A stretch of 64,000 bases of DNA from FEN-1219 sp963713355 (lineage in GTDB: Bacteria > Pseudomonadota > Gammaproteobacteria > Steroidobacterales > Rariloculaceae), in NCBI GenBank assembly GCA_963713355.1, contig CAVQLK010000001.1:62001-126000 (forward strand), given 5' to 3'. A model generated the notes under the pieces. The model did no database searches, was not told the DNA's origin, and worked only from the letters and a program-made list of their open reading frames with translations. Positions 51,981 through 60,900 of this stretch are shown here, one piece after another; position 1 is the stretch's first letter, and each line of letters opens with the position of its first letter. Both the position numbers and the translations under genes were made by a program.

Positions 51981-53939
51981 ATGAGCACGACGACACCGCT
52001 GCCGCCGCAGCTCACCGCGCGCGCGATCATCCTCGCCATCGTGCTCGCAATGATCCTCGCGGCCGCGAACACTTATCTCGGCCTCTTCGCGGGCATGACG
52101 ATCGCCTCGGCCATACCCGCCGCAGTCGTCTCGATGGCCGTGCTGCGTGTGCTCGGCGGCGGCGGCATTCTCGAGAACAACATCGTGCAAACCGGCGGCT
52201 CGGCCGGCGCATCGCTCGCCTCGGGCGTGATCTTCACGATTCCAGCGCTCGTGATTCTCGGCTTCTGGGACGACTTCGACTTCCTCTGGGTCGTCGCGAT
52301 CGCGGCGCTTGGCGGGCTTCTCGGCGTGCTGTTCTCGGTGCCGCTGCGACGCTCGTTGATCGTCGAGCAAGGGCTCGCATTCCCGGAAGGAAAGGCGGCG
52401 GCCGAGGTGCTGAAGACCGGCGAGAACCCGGCTCAGGGCGTGAGGATCCTCGGTGCGGCCGCACTCGGCGGCGGAGCCTTGAAGCTCGCGGCCGCCAGCG
52501 GTCTCGGGTTGATTCCGGACACGGCGGCCGTCGCGGGCTACGTCGGCAGGGGCATCGCGTACTTCGGCACGAACCTTTCGCCGGCGCTGCTCGCGGTCGG
52601 CTATATCGTCGGGCTGAACGTCGGCGCCGTCGTGCTCCTAGGTGGCGTCATCTCGTGGAACGTTGCAATCCCCCTCTATGCCGCGTTCGGGCTCGACGGC
52701 AACCCGGACCTCGCGAGCGCCGTAGCGGGGCTCGACGCCGAGAACGCCGCAGGAGTTCTTTGGAGCCGGCAGATTCGCTACCTCGGCGTCGGTGCGATGC
52801 TGGTCGGCGGTCTCTGGGCGCTGTTCAGCCTGCGCAGATCGCTGTTGTCCGGCGTCAAGAGCGGGCTCGCCGCGGCGCGCGCCGGCTCGGGCGCGACGAT
52901 CGCGCACACCGAGCGCGACCTGCCGATGAAGGGCGTGCTGATCGGTATCGTGCTGTTCGCGCTGCCGTTGCTCGTGCTCTACCAGAACATCGTCGGCTCG
53001 TTCGCCGTCAGCGTGCCGATGACGATCATCATGATCGTCGCGGGCTTCCTGTTCTGCTCGGTCTCCGCGTACATGGCCGGCCTCGTCGGCACGTCCAACA
53101 ACCCCGTGTCGGGCATGACGATCGGCACGATCCTGTTCTCGGCCCTCGTGTTGCTCGTGTTGATGGGGCCGAGCTCGTCGACGGGCCCCGTTGCGGCGAT
53201 CATGATCGGCGCCGTCGTCTGCTGCGCGGCCTGCATCGCCGGCGACAACCTCCAAGACTTGAAGTGCGGCTACATCGTCGGCGCGACGCCGTGGCGCCAG
53301 CAGGTCATGCTCGCGATCGGCACGTTCGCGAGCGCGCTGGTGTTGGCGCCGGTCCTGAACCTCCTCGCGAGCGCCTATGGCATCGGCATTCCGACCGAAA
53401 CGCATCCGGATCCGCTGATCGCGCCGCAGGCGACACTGATGGCGTCGGTGGCCCAGGGAATGTTTGGCGGCTCGTTGCCTTGGCCGACGATCGGCGTGGG
53501 CGCGGTCATCGGTGCCGTGATCATCGCAGTCGACGAAGTGCTGAAGGCGAAGGGTGCGAACGTCCGGGTACCGGTGCTCGCGGCGGCGGTCGGTATCTAC
53601 TTGCCGCTCGAGCTCAGCGTGCCGATTTTCGCCGGGGGTCTGCTCGCATGGTTCTGCGAGCGCGCTCTCAAGGCGCGCGGCCGGGTCACCGCGCCCGAGG
53701 ACGCTGAACGCATGGGCCGCAAAGGAATGCTGTTCGCGGCCGGCGTGATCACGGGCGAAGCGCTGATGGGTATCGTGATCGCGATTCCGATCGTCGTCGC
53801 CGGTCGCCCCGACGTGCTCGCGCTACCAGCCGAATATCGCATCGGCGCATCGGCCGCCGGTGAATGGCTGGGGCTCGCGGTGCTCGCGCTGCTCGCGTAT
53901 TGGCTGTATCGGACGGCGACGTCCGCTGAGCGAAAATAG
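51981..53939 (+). CDS. OPT-family oligopeptide transporter
   Basis: 652 aa, about 16 membrane segments. The conserved stations are NTYLGLFAGMTIASAIPAAV near residue 30, ENNIVQTGGSAGASLASGVI near 75, FPEGKAAAEVLKTG near 138 and NNPVSGMTIGTILFSALV near 375. OPT proteins import oligopeptides or metal chelates with protons. Composition matches neighbours. Converges with the aminotransferase gene, separated by 36 bp. Confidence 0.93.
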   Translation: MSTTTPLPPQLTARAIILAIVLAMILAAANTYLGLFAGMTIASAIPAAVVSMAVLRVLGGGGILENNIVQTGGSAGASLASGVIFTIPALVILGFWDDFDFLWVVAIAALGGLLGVLFSVPLRRSLIVEQGLAFPEGKAAAEVLKTGENPAQGVRILGAAALGGGALKLAAASGLGLIPDTAAVAGYVGRGIAYFGTNLSPALLAVGYIVGLNVGAVVLLGGVISWNVAIPLYAAFGLDGNPDLASAVAGLDAENAAGVLWSRQIRYLGVGAMLVGGLWALFSLRRSLLSGVKSGLAAARAGSGATIAHTERDLPMKGVLIGIVLFALPLLVLYQNIVGSFAVSVPMTIIMIVAGFLFCSVSAYMAGLVGTSNNPVSGMTIGTILFSALVLLVLMGPSSSTGPVAAIMIGAVVCCAACIAGDNLQDLKCGYIVGATPWRQQVMLAIGTFASALVLAPVLNLLASAYGIGIPTETHPDPLIAPQATLMASVAQGMFGGSLPWPTIGVGAVIGAVIIAVDEVLKAKGANVRVPVLAAAVGIYLPLELSVPIFAGGLLAWFCERALKARGRVTAPEDAERMGRKGMLFAAGVITGEALMGIVIAIPIVVAGRPDVLALPAEYRIGASAAGEWLGLAVLALLAYWLYRTATSAERK

Positions 53940-53975
53940 ATTGCGTTGGCGTCGCTCGTGCAAGCGGCGGCGTGG

Positions 53976-55124
53976 TTACAACCGCCGCAGCCGCTCGGCC
54001 GCGGCGTCGAGCGTCGCGTTTTCCTTCGCGAAGCAGAACCGAACGAGCCGCGCGTCGGGCGGCTGCTCGTAGAACACCGACACGGGAATCGTCGCGACGC
54101 CGTGCTCGACAGTCAGCCAACGAGCGAACTCGATGTCTTGCAACGTCGAGATCGCGCCGTAGTCCGCGAGCTGGAAGTACGTCCCGGCCGCAGGCAGCAA
54201 GCGAAATTTCGTGCCGGCGAGCAGGCCCGCAAAGTAATCGCGCCGCTCCTGGTAGAACGCCGGCAGCTCGAGATGGTGCTCGGGATGGGCCGTCAGGTAC
54301 TCGGCCAGCGCCTGCTGCAGCGGCGAGGTCGAGGCGAACGTGACGTACTGATGCACGCGCCGCAGCTCCGCCGACAATGCCGGCGGCGCGACGCAGTAGC
54401 CGAGCTTCCAGCCCGTCGCATGATAGGTCTTGCCGAACGAAAAAACGGCAAAGCACCGCTGCGCGAGCTCGGGCTGCGCCAGCGCCGTGGCGTGCCGCGC
54501 GCCATCGAAAACGACGTGCTCGTAGACCTCGTCGCTGAGCACATAGCAGTCGTGGGGGCGCAGGAGCTCCGCGAGCCGGTCGAAGTCCGCCCGCTCGAGC
54601 AGCGCGCCGCTGGGATTGTGCGGCGAGTTCACGATGACGAGGCGTGTGCGAGGATTCAGCGCCGCCCGCAGCCGGGCCCAGTCGATCGCGAAACCGGGCC
54701 GCGTCAATGGCAGGTGGACGGCGCGGCCGCCGGCCAGCGTGATCGAGGGCTCGTAGGAGTCGTAGCACGGGTCGAACACGATGACCTCGTCATCGCGCCG
54801 AACGACGGCCTGGATCGCGTCGAAGATCGCCTCGGTGGCACCGCTCGTGACGGTGATCTCGTCGGCGGGGTCGGCTTTCACGGCGTACATCGCTGCAAGC
54901 TTGCCCGCGATGGCGGTGCGCAGCGCCATCGAGCCCGCCATCGGCGCGTACTGATGGTAGCTTCCGCGCAGCGCGCGCTCGACGAGCTCGAGCAACTTCG
55001 AGGGCGGCAAGAAGCTCGGAAACCCTTGCGACAGGTTCACGGCCCGATGCTGCTCGGCGAGCTGCGACATCAACGTGAAGATCGTCGTTCCGACGTTCGG
55101 TAGCTTGCTGTCGAGTGGCGTCAT
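53976..55124 (-). CDS. Class I aminotransferase, methionine-aminotransferase type (YbdL-like)
   Basis: 382 aa PLP enzyme. VNLSQGFPSFLPP near residue 29 and HQYAPMAGSMALRTAIAGKL open the fold, NSPHNPSGALLE carries the Asn for the pyridine region, LSDEVYEHVVF gives the Asp and FSFGKTYHATGWKLGYCVAPP the Schiff-base Lys. The pattern is the YbdL/kynurenine-aminotransferase group, which uses methionine and aromatic amino acids. Substrate is not provable from sequence. It stands alone between opt and tatC. Confidence 0.9.
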   Translation of the reverse strand: MTPLDSKLPNVGTTIFTLMSQLAEQHRAVNLSQGFPSFLPPSKLLELVERALRGSYHQYAPMAGSMALRTAIAGKLAAMYAVKADPADEITVTSGATEAIFDAIQAVVRRDDEVIVFDPCYDSYEPSITLAGGRAVHLPLTRPGFAIDWARLRAALNPRTRLVIVNSPHNPSGALLERADFDRLAELLRPHDCYVLSDEVYEHVVFDGARHATALAQPELAQRCFAVFSFGKTYHATGWKLGYCVAPPALSAELRRVHQYVTFASTSPLQQALAEYLTAHPEHHLELPAFYQERRDYFAGLLAGTKFRLLPAAGTYFQLADYGAISTLQDIEFARWLTVEHGVATIPVSVFYEQPPDARLVRFCFAKENATLDAAAERLRRL

Positions 55125-55167
55125 CGCTTGGACTTAAGCAGTGGGCGCTGTGTCGAGGCCGTCAGGC

Positions 55168-55932
55168 TCAGGCGGCCGAGGCCTTGGCCGGAATGAGCAC
55201 GCGCGCCATGATGAGGCCGCCCTCGTAGAGCAGATACATCGGGATCGCCATCAACGTCATCGAGAAAACGTCGGGCGCCAGTAGCATTCCCGCGATGAAA
55301 GCGCCGAGAAACACGTAGGGCCGTGCGCTCTTCAAAGCTTTCACCGACACGAGACCGCTCCAGATCAATAGCACCGTGGCAATCGGAACCTCGAACGCCA
55401 AGCCGAACGCGAGGAAGATGCCGAGCACGAAGCTCAAGAAAGCGCTGATGTCCGGAGTCATGTCGACGCCGCTCGGCGTGACGCTAGCGAAGAATCCAAA
55501 CATCACTTTGAACACGATGAAGTACGCGAACGCGATGCCGGCATAGAACAGCACGATGCTCGAGATCATCAGCGGGATCGCGAGGCGCTTCTCGCGTTTG
55601 TAGAGGCCTGGCGCGACGAACTGCCAGACCTGGTACAGGACGACCGGCATCGCAATGAACACAGCGACGAAGAACGCCGTCTTCATCGGCGTCAGAAACG
55701 GCGCGGCGACGTCCGTGACGATCATTTCAGAGCCTTCCGGCAAGGCTTCGCGCAACGGTTTCGAGACGAACTCGAACACGTCGTTCATCCACGGCGTCAA
55801 CCCCAAGAACACGACGATGACGGCCAGCACGGCTTTCATCATCCGAGCGCGCAGCTCGAGCAGATGGGAGATGAGGGTCCCTTCCGCGAGCTGCTCGTCG
55901 GGCTCGTTCTTGTCGTACGGTGGGCTCATCAA
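55168..55932 (-). CDS. tatC: Twin-arginine translocase subunit TatC
   Basis: 254 aa with six membrane helices. The signal-receptor segments LAEGTLISHLLELRARMMK near residue 14 and FVAPGLYKREKRLAIPLM near 105, with the Glu needed for twin-arginine binding, are present. TatC receives folded twin-arginine precursors. It overlaps tatB by 4 bases, the canonical tatABC order on the minus strand. Confidence 0.96.
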   Translation of the reverse strand: MMSPPYDKNEPDEQLAEGTLISHLLELRARMMKAVLAVIVVFLGLTPWMNDVFEFVSKPLREALPEGSEMIVTDVAAPFLTPMKTAFFVAVFIAMPVVLYQVWQFVAPGLYKREKRLAIPLMISSIVLFYAGIAFAYFIVFKVMFGFFASVTPSGVDMTPDISAFLSFVLGIFLAFGLAFEVPIATVLLIWSGLVSVKALKSARPYVFLGAFIAGMLLAPDVFSMTLMAIPMYLLYEGGLIMARVLIPAKASAA

Positions 55933-56303
55933 CTCGGCGGAGTCTGCTCGGCGCGCTGCTGCGGCGTTAGAGCCGGGGTATGGGCTGCAGACGGGTCGAG
56001 CTCAGGCTGGTCGGCATGCGTACCCGGACCCGGCGGCACCTCGCCCGACTGCGCCGCGGTGACTGATGACGGAGCTGACTGTGTTGGCGGGGATGGCGGT
56101 GCTGGCGGCGGCGGCTTCGGCTTTTCGAGGTCGCTGATCTCGATCTCGCGCTCGAGTTGCCGCCGCAGCTGCGTCGCCGTGCGCCGCGCGCGGCCGACCC
56201 ACTTGCCGATTTCCGCGGCTACCTTCGGTAATCGCTGGGGACCGAGGACCAAGAGCCCGATAATGGCGACGAGAACCAGCTCTCCAGGACCGATGTCGAA
56301 CAT
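55929..56303 (-). CDS. tatB: Sec-independent translocase TatB
   Basis: 124 aa. N-terminal membrane helix MFDIGPGELVLVAIIGLLVLG with the conserved Glu and Pro-Gly hinge GPQRLP, an amphipathic helix, and a Pro-rich acidic tail. TatB binds TatC as the receptor complex. It overlaps tatC at its 3' end and begins 15 bases after tatA. Confidence 0.93.
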   Translation of the reverse strand: MFDIGPGELVLVAIIGLLVLGPQRLPKVAAEIGKWVGRARRTATQLRRQLEREIEISDLEKPKPPPPAPPSPPTQSAPSSVTAAQSGEVPPGPGTHADQPELDPSAAHTPALTPQQRAEQTPPS

Positions 56304-56318
56304 CGTGGCACCCGAGTG

Positions 56319-56561
56319 CTAAGCACTGCGGCTCTTGTCTTTTTTGCGCTCGGGAAACTCGGCATCCTGTTCGTCGCTATCGAGGCGCTTCTGCGACCCG
56401 TCGCCGGGCTTGCCCTCGTCATCGTCCATCGATTTCTTGAAGCCTTTGATCGCGCCGCCGAGATCGCTGCCGATCGATTTCAGGCGCTTGGTCCCGAAGA
56501 TCAGCAAGACGATCACGAGCACGATCGCCAGCTGCCAGATGCTGATTCCGCCAAGTCCCAT
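56319..56561 (-). CDS. tatA: Sec-independent translocase TatA
   Basis: 80 aa. Short N-terminal helix SIWQLAIVLVIVLLIFGTKRL with the Phe-Gly hinge, amphipathic helix DLGGAIKGFKKSM, and charged tail ending KKDKSRSA: standard TatA. It multimerises into the transport pore. First gene of tatABC. The 69-bp gap to dtd contains its promoter or the terminator of dtd. Confidence 0.94.
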   Translation of the reverse strand: MGLGGISIWQLAIVLVIVLLIFGTKRLKSIGSDLGGAIKGFKKSMDDDEGKPGDGSQKRLDSDEQDAEFPERKKDKSRSA

Positions 56562-56630
56562 GATTGCCGCTCCGCCGTCTTTCCTTGCTTCAGCCGATGA
56601 TACGCCAATCGATTCGGCCCCACGGGCCGA

Positions 56631-57068
56631 CTAGACCTGCAACCAGAACGTGACGGGCCCATCGTTCGTCAACGTGACCTGCATGTCGGCCCCGAAACGG
56701 CCGCACGCATGCGGTACGCCCGTGGCGGCAACGGCGGACACGAGGGCAGCGAACAAGCGCGCGCCGACGTCCGGCGGCGCGGCCCGCGAGAAGCTGGGGC
56801 GAAGCCCCCCGCTCGTATCGGCGGCCAGGGTGAACTGCGGCACGAGCAGCACCGCCCCGCCGACCTCGCGCACACAGCGATTCATCTTGCCGGCCGAATC
56901 GGCGAATACTCGGTAGGCTAGGAGCCGCGCAGCGAGCTTATCGGCATGTTCTTGCCCATCAGTACGCTCTATTCCCACCAAAACGAGCAGTCCTAGCCCA
57001 ATTTTGGCGATTTCCGCGGCGTCTACTGCGACTAACGCCCCACTTACTCGTTGAATTAGACCGATCAA
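56631..57068 (-). CDS. dtd: D-aminoacyl-tRNA deacylase
   Basis: 145 aa. Removes D-amino acids and misloaded glycine from tRNA. IQRVSGALVAVD at the N-terminus, LVPQFTLAADT near residue 79 and the GVPHACGRFGADMQV segment, with its Gly-Cys/Pro cross-subunit motif variant, are the Dtd family blocks. It precedes tatABC on the same strand and is divergent from azurin. Confidence 0.93.
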   Translation of the reverse strand: MIGLIQRVSGALVAVDAAEIAKIGLGLLVLVGIERTDGQEHADKLAARLLAYRVFADSAGKMNRCVREVGGAVLLVPQFTLAADTSGGLRPSFSRAAPPDVGARLFAALVSAVAATGVPHACGRFGADMQVTLTNDGPVTFWLQV

Positions 57069-57395
57069 GCTTGACTCCTCGAAACTCCCCAGTTTTCAGT
57101 GTCTTTTCCCCGAAAATACCATGCGCAATCATGCGACTCTGGCAAAAGTGGGATACGCTCCAGCGACCGGCAGCGCCGGTTCGCGTGACATAGGTTCCCC
57201 TCGTCAGATCCACTCGTCGCGCGACTGGCCGCTAGACCCACACCCAGCGATCAGCCCGGCACATCGGCGGTATGCCGGCCGCCCGCGCTCCCGATGTCGT
57301 GCGCAACACCTCGTCGCAGTTGTGCCCCACCGCGAATCCTCGCTACCATCGCGGGGTTCCCATTCTGCATTCTGCGTTCAGGAGCCGAAACCACA
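57069..57395. other. Intergenic region between dtd and azurin genes
   Basis: 327 bases without a supported gene; short open frames here have no start signal or conserved pattern. It must contain the divergent promoters of dtd and azurin. Visible structure is limited to a small hairpin ACCGG-CAGCG-CCGGT near 57166-57180 and a CATTCTG direct repeat at 57361-57374. I see no FNR-type TTGAT-N4-ATCAA box. Confidence 0.6.
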
Positions 57396-57842
57396 ATGAG
57401 AAGGACCTTTTGGGTAGTTGCCCTGGGCGGATTGATGCTCGGCGGCAACGCATGGGGCCAAGAATGTTCCCTTTCCATCGACGGGAACGACCAGATTCAG
57501 TTCAGCAAGAAAGAGCTGCGCGTCAGCAAGAGCTGCAAAGAAGTGACGGTCACGCTGAAGCACGTCGGCCAACTCGCAGCGAACGTCATGGGGCACAACT
57601 GGGTGCTCACTGCCACGGCCGATTACCAAGCAGTCGCCACGGCCGGACAAGCCGCCGGTCCTCCGAACTATGTTCCAGCCGGCGACGCCCGCGTCCTCGC
57701 TACGACCACCGTCATCGGTGGGGGTCAAGAAACGTCAGTGAAATTCGACCTTTCGAAGCTGACGCCCGGCGGCGATTACACGTATTTCTGCTCGTTTCCT
57801 GGCCATTTTGTGTTGATGAACGGCAAGCTGATCGTCGAATAA
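57396..57842 (+). CDS. azu: Azurin
   Basis: 148 aa blue copper protein. Signal peptide through about residue 21 (GGNAWG), then CSLSIDGNDQIQFSKKELRV with its disulfide Cys pair. The type 1 copper ligands are present: His in VMGHNWVLT, Cys in YFCSFPGH, His in the same segment and Met in HFVLMNGK. It shuttles electrons in the periplasm, here probably to the cytochrome oxidase encoded next. GGAG precedes the ATG at 57396; the longer upstream frame has no signal. Confidence 0.93.
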   Translation: MRRTFWVVALGGLMLGGNAWGQECSLSIDGNDQIQFSKKELRVSKSCKEVTVTLKHVGQLAANVMGHNWVLTATADYQAVATAGQAAGPPNYVPAGDARVLATTTVIGGGQETSVKFDLSKLTPGGDYTYFCSFPGHFVLMNGKLIVE

Positions 57843-57845
57843 GCG

Positions 57846-57861
57846 CCCGCGATAGCGGGCC
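57846..57861 (+). terminator. Weak hairpin after azurin
   Basis: GCCCGC-GATA-GCGGGC, a 6-bp stem with a tetraloop 4 bases after the azurin stop, followed by no clear U run. It may attenuate read-through into the oxidase operon. Confidence 0.35.
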
Positions 57862-57932
57862 GAGCCGTTCTTCGCCACCTTGGGACCACGACGGCGGATC
57901 GTGCGCATAATGTTTTGGGGGGTGTTTTCGGT

Positions 57933-60900
57933 ATGGTGGCTCTTGCAGTCGTCCTCGTCCTGCTCGTCGTAGGCTCGCTGATTTTCCATTTCGCCAGCGG
58001 ATCTCTGGGCTGGTATTTCACCCCGCTCGCTTCCAACTGGGACACGATCGACTTCACGGTCGACGTCACGTTCTGGGTTTGCGGCATCGTGTTCGTGGCC
58101 GTCAATCTGTTCACGGCCTACTGCGTCTTGAGGTTCCGTGCACGCCCCGGCAACAAGGCACATTACGAGCCGGAGAGCGCCAAGCTCGAGATCGCGCTGA
58201 CGGCGTTCACGACGGTCGGCGTCGCGGCGATGCTGACGCCGGGGCTGTTCGTCTGGGCCGACTTCGTCCAGGTGCCCGATGACGCCGCCACCGTCGAGGC
58301 CGTCGGCAGGCAATGGCATTGGAGCTTCCGGCTGCCGGGCGCCGACAACGAGCTCGGCGCGAGCGAGGTGCGGCACATGAGCGTCGACAATCCGCTCGGC
58401 GTCGATCCCGAGGACGCGGCGGGGCAGGACGACATCATCATCGCGAGCCCGATCCTGCACCTCCCCGTTGATCAGTCGGTCCGGACCTTGTTGCGCTCGA
58501 CAGACGTGTTGCATAACTTCACGGTGCCGCAATTCCGCGTGAAGATGGATCTCGTCCCCGGCCTCGTGACCTATCAATGGTTCACGCCGACCGTGCCCGG
58601 CACCTACGAAATTCTCTGCGAGGAGCTCTGCGGCACGGGGCACTTCGCGATGCGTGGCAAGGTCGTAGTGGATGAGCCGGCCGCATATCAGGCGTGGCTC
58701 GCGAATCAGCCGACGTTTGCGCAAACGCAAGCCCAACCCGTCGGCAACGCGACTGCGGGCCAGGCCAACTATGCGGTCTGCTCGGCGTGCCATGGCATGC
58801 AGGGCGAAGGCAATCAGCAGCTCAACGCGCCGAAGCTCGCAGGGCTCGACGCTTGGTATGCGCGCCGCCAGCTCGTGCACTATCAGACGGGCGTGCGCGG
58901 CACGGCGCCGGGCGATCAGTTTGGTCCGCAGATGGCGCCGATGGCGCAGCTCGTCGCGGATCCGGCAACGCGCGAGAATGTGCTGGCCTACATCGCTGCG
59001 CTGCCGAGCAATCCGCCGCCCGTCACGGTGTCCGGCGGCGATGCCGAGCGCGGCCGGGACCTATATTTCACCTGCTCGACCTGCCACGGCAGTCAAGGGC
59101 AGGGCCGCTGGGGCACCAACGCACCGCGACTGGCCGGCATGAACGACTGGTACCTCGAGCGGCAACTGCAGTACTTCAAGGATGGTGTGCGCGGCGGCCA
59201 TCCGGACGACATCTACGGCGACCAGATGAACCTGGTCGCGAACGCGCTCGTCGGTGAGAACGCGATCAAGGACGTCGTCGCGTATATAACAATACGCTGC
59301 GCTGAAGAGGCAATACGCTGCGCTGAAGAGGCAATACGCTGCGGTAGTAGACGCGCGGAAATCGTACAAACATTAGTCGGCGGCGCAAGCTCGCCGGCTC
59401 CGTCGAAAGGAAGATCTGTCATGGCATACGTTGCAATCGCCGATCGTGACCATCACCTGCACGATCCCACGACGTTCATCGAGAAATACATCTGGAGCCA
59501 GGACCACAAGGTCATCGCCATCCAGTACGGCAGCGTCGCGATCGGAGTAGGCCTCGTCGCCCTTGCGCTGTCGCTTTTGATGCGGCTGCAGATCGGTTTC
59601 CCCGACACCTTCAGCTTCATCACGCCCTATAACTATTATCAGTTCGTGACCATGCACGGCATGATCATGGTCATCTACCTGCTCACGGCGTTGTTCCTCG
59701 GCGGGTTTGGCAACTACCTCATTCCCCTCATGTGCGGCGCCCGGGACATGGTGTTCCCGTACATGAATATGCTGAGCTTCTGGGTCTACCTGCTCTCGGT
59801 CATCATTCTGCTCGCAAGCTTCTTCGTCCCAGGCGGCCCGACGGGCGGCGGCTGGACGCTGTATCCGCCGCAAACGGTTCTCGAGGGCACGCCGGGCCAC
59901 GACTGGGGCATCCTGCTGATGCTGCTGTCGCTAGCAACCTTCATCGTCGCGTTCACGATGGGCGGCCTCAACTACGTCACGACGGTGCTGCAGGCGCGCT
60001 GCCGCGGGATGACGCTGATGCGGATGCCGCTGTCCGTGTGGGGCATCTTCGTCGCGACGATTCTCGGCCTCCTGGCGTTCCCGGCGCTGCTGGTCGCCGC
60101 CATCATGATGATTCTCGACCGCTCGATCGGCACGAGCTTCTTCATGCCCGCGATCATGTCGCTCGGCGAGATAGCGGAGACCGACGGCGGCAGCCCGGTG
60201 CTGTTCCAGCACTTGTTCTGGTTCTTCGGTCACCCCGAGGTGTACATCGTCGCGCTGCCGGCGTTCGGCATCGTGTCGGATCTCTTGAGCACGCATGCGC
60301 GCAAGAACATCTTCGGCTACCGGATGATGGTCTGGGCCATCATTGCGATCGGGGCACTGTCGTTCATCGTGTGGGCGCACCACATGTACGTCAGCGGCAT
60401 GAACCCGTACTTCGGGTTCTTCTTCGCGACGACGACGCTGATCATCGCGATTCCGACGGCGATCAAGGTCTACAACTGGGTGCTGACGCTGTGGCGCGGC
60501 GACATCCAGATCAACATCCCGAACCTGTTCGCGATCGGCTTCATCTTCACGTTCGTGCACGGCGGCCTGACGGGCCTGTTCCTCGGCAACGTGACGGTCG
60601 ACCTGCCGCTGTCGGATACCTACTTCGTGATCGGCCACTTCCACATGGTCATGGGCGTATCGCCCGTCATGGTGCTGTTCGGCGCGATCTACCACTGGTT
60701 CCCTAAGCTGTCGGGCAAGATGCCGAACGAACTCTTGGGCCGAGTGCACTTCTGGATGACGTTCCTCGGCACGTACGCGATCTACCTGCCGATGCACTAC
60801 ATCGGAATTCTCGGGATGCCGCGCCGGTACTACGCCTACGGCACGACGGACTTCATCCCGGAGTCGGCGCACGCCGTGAACGAGGCGATCACGATTGCCG

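Noticed and set aside
57121..57399. 92-aa plus-strand frame before azurin
   Set aside because: Low-quality composition, no ribosome site or conserved pattern, and it overlaps the azurin start.
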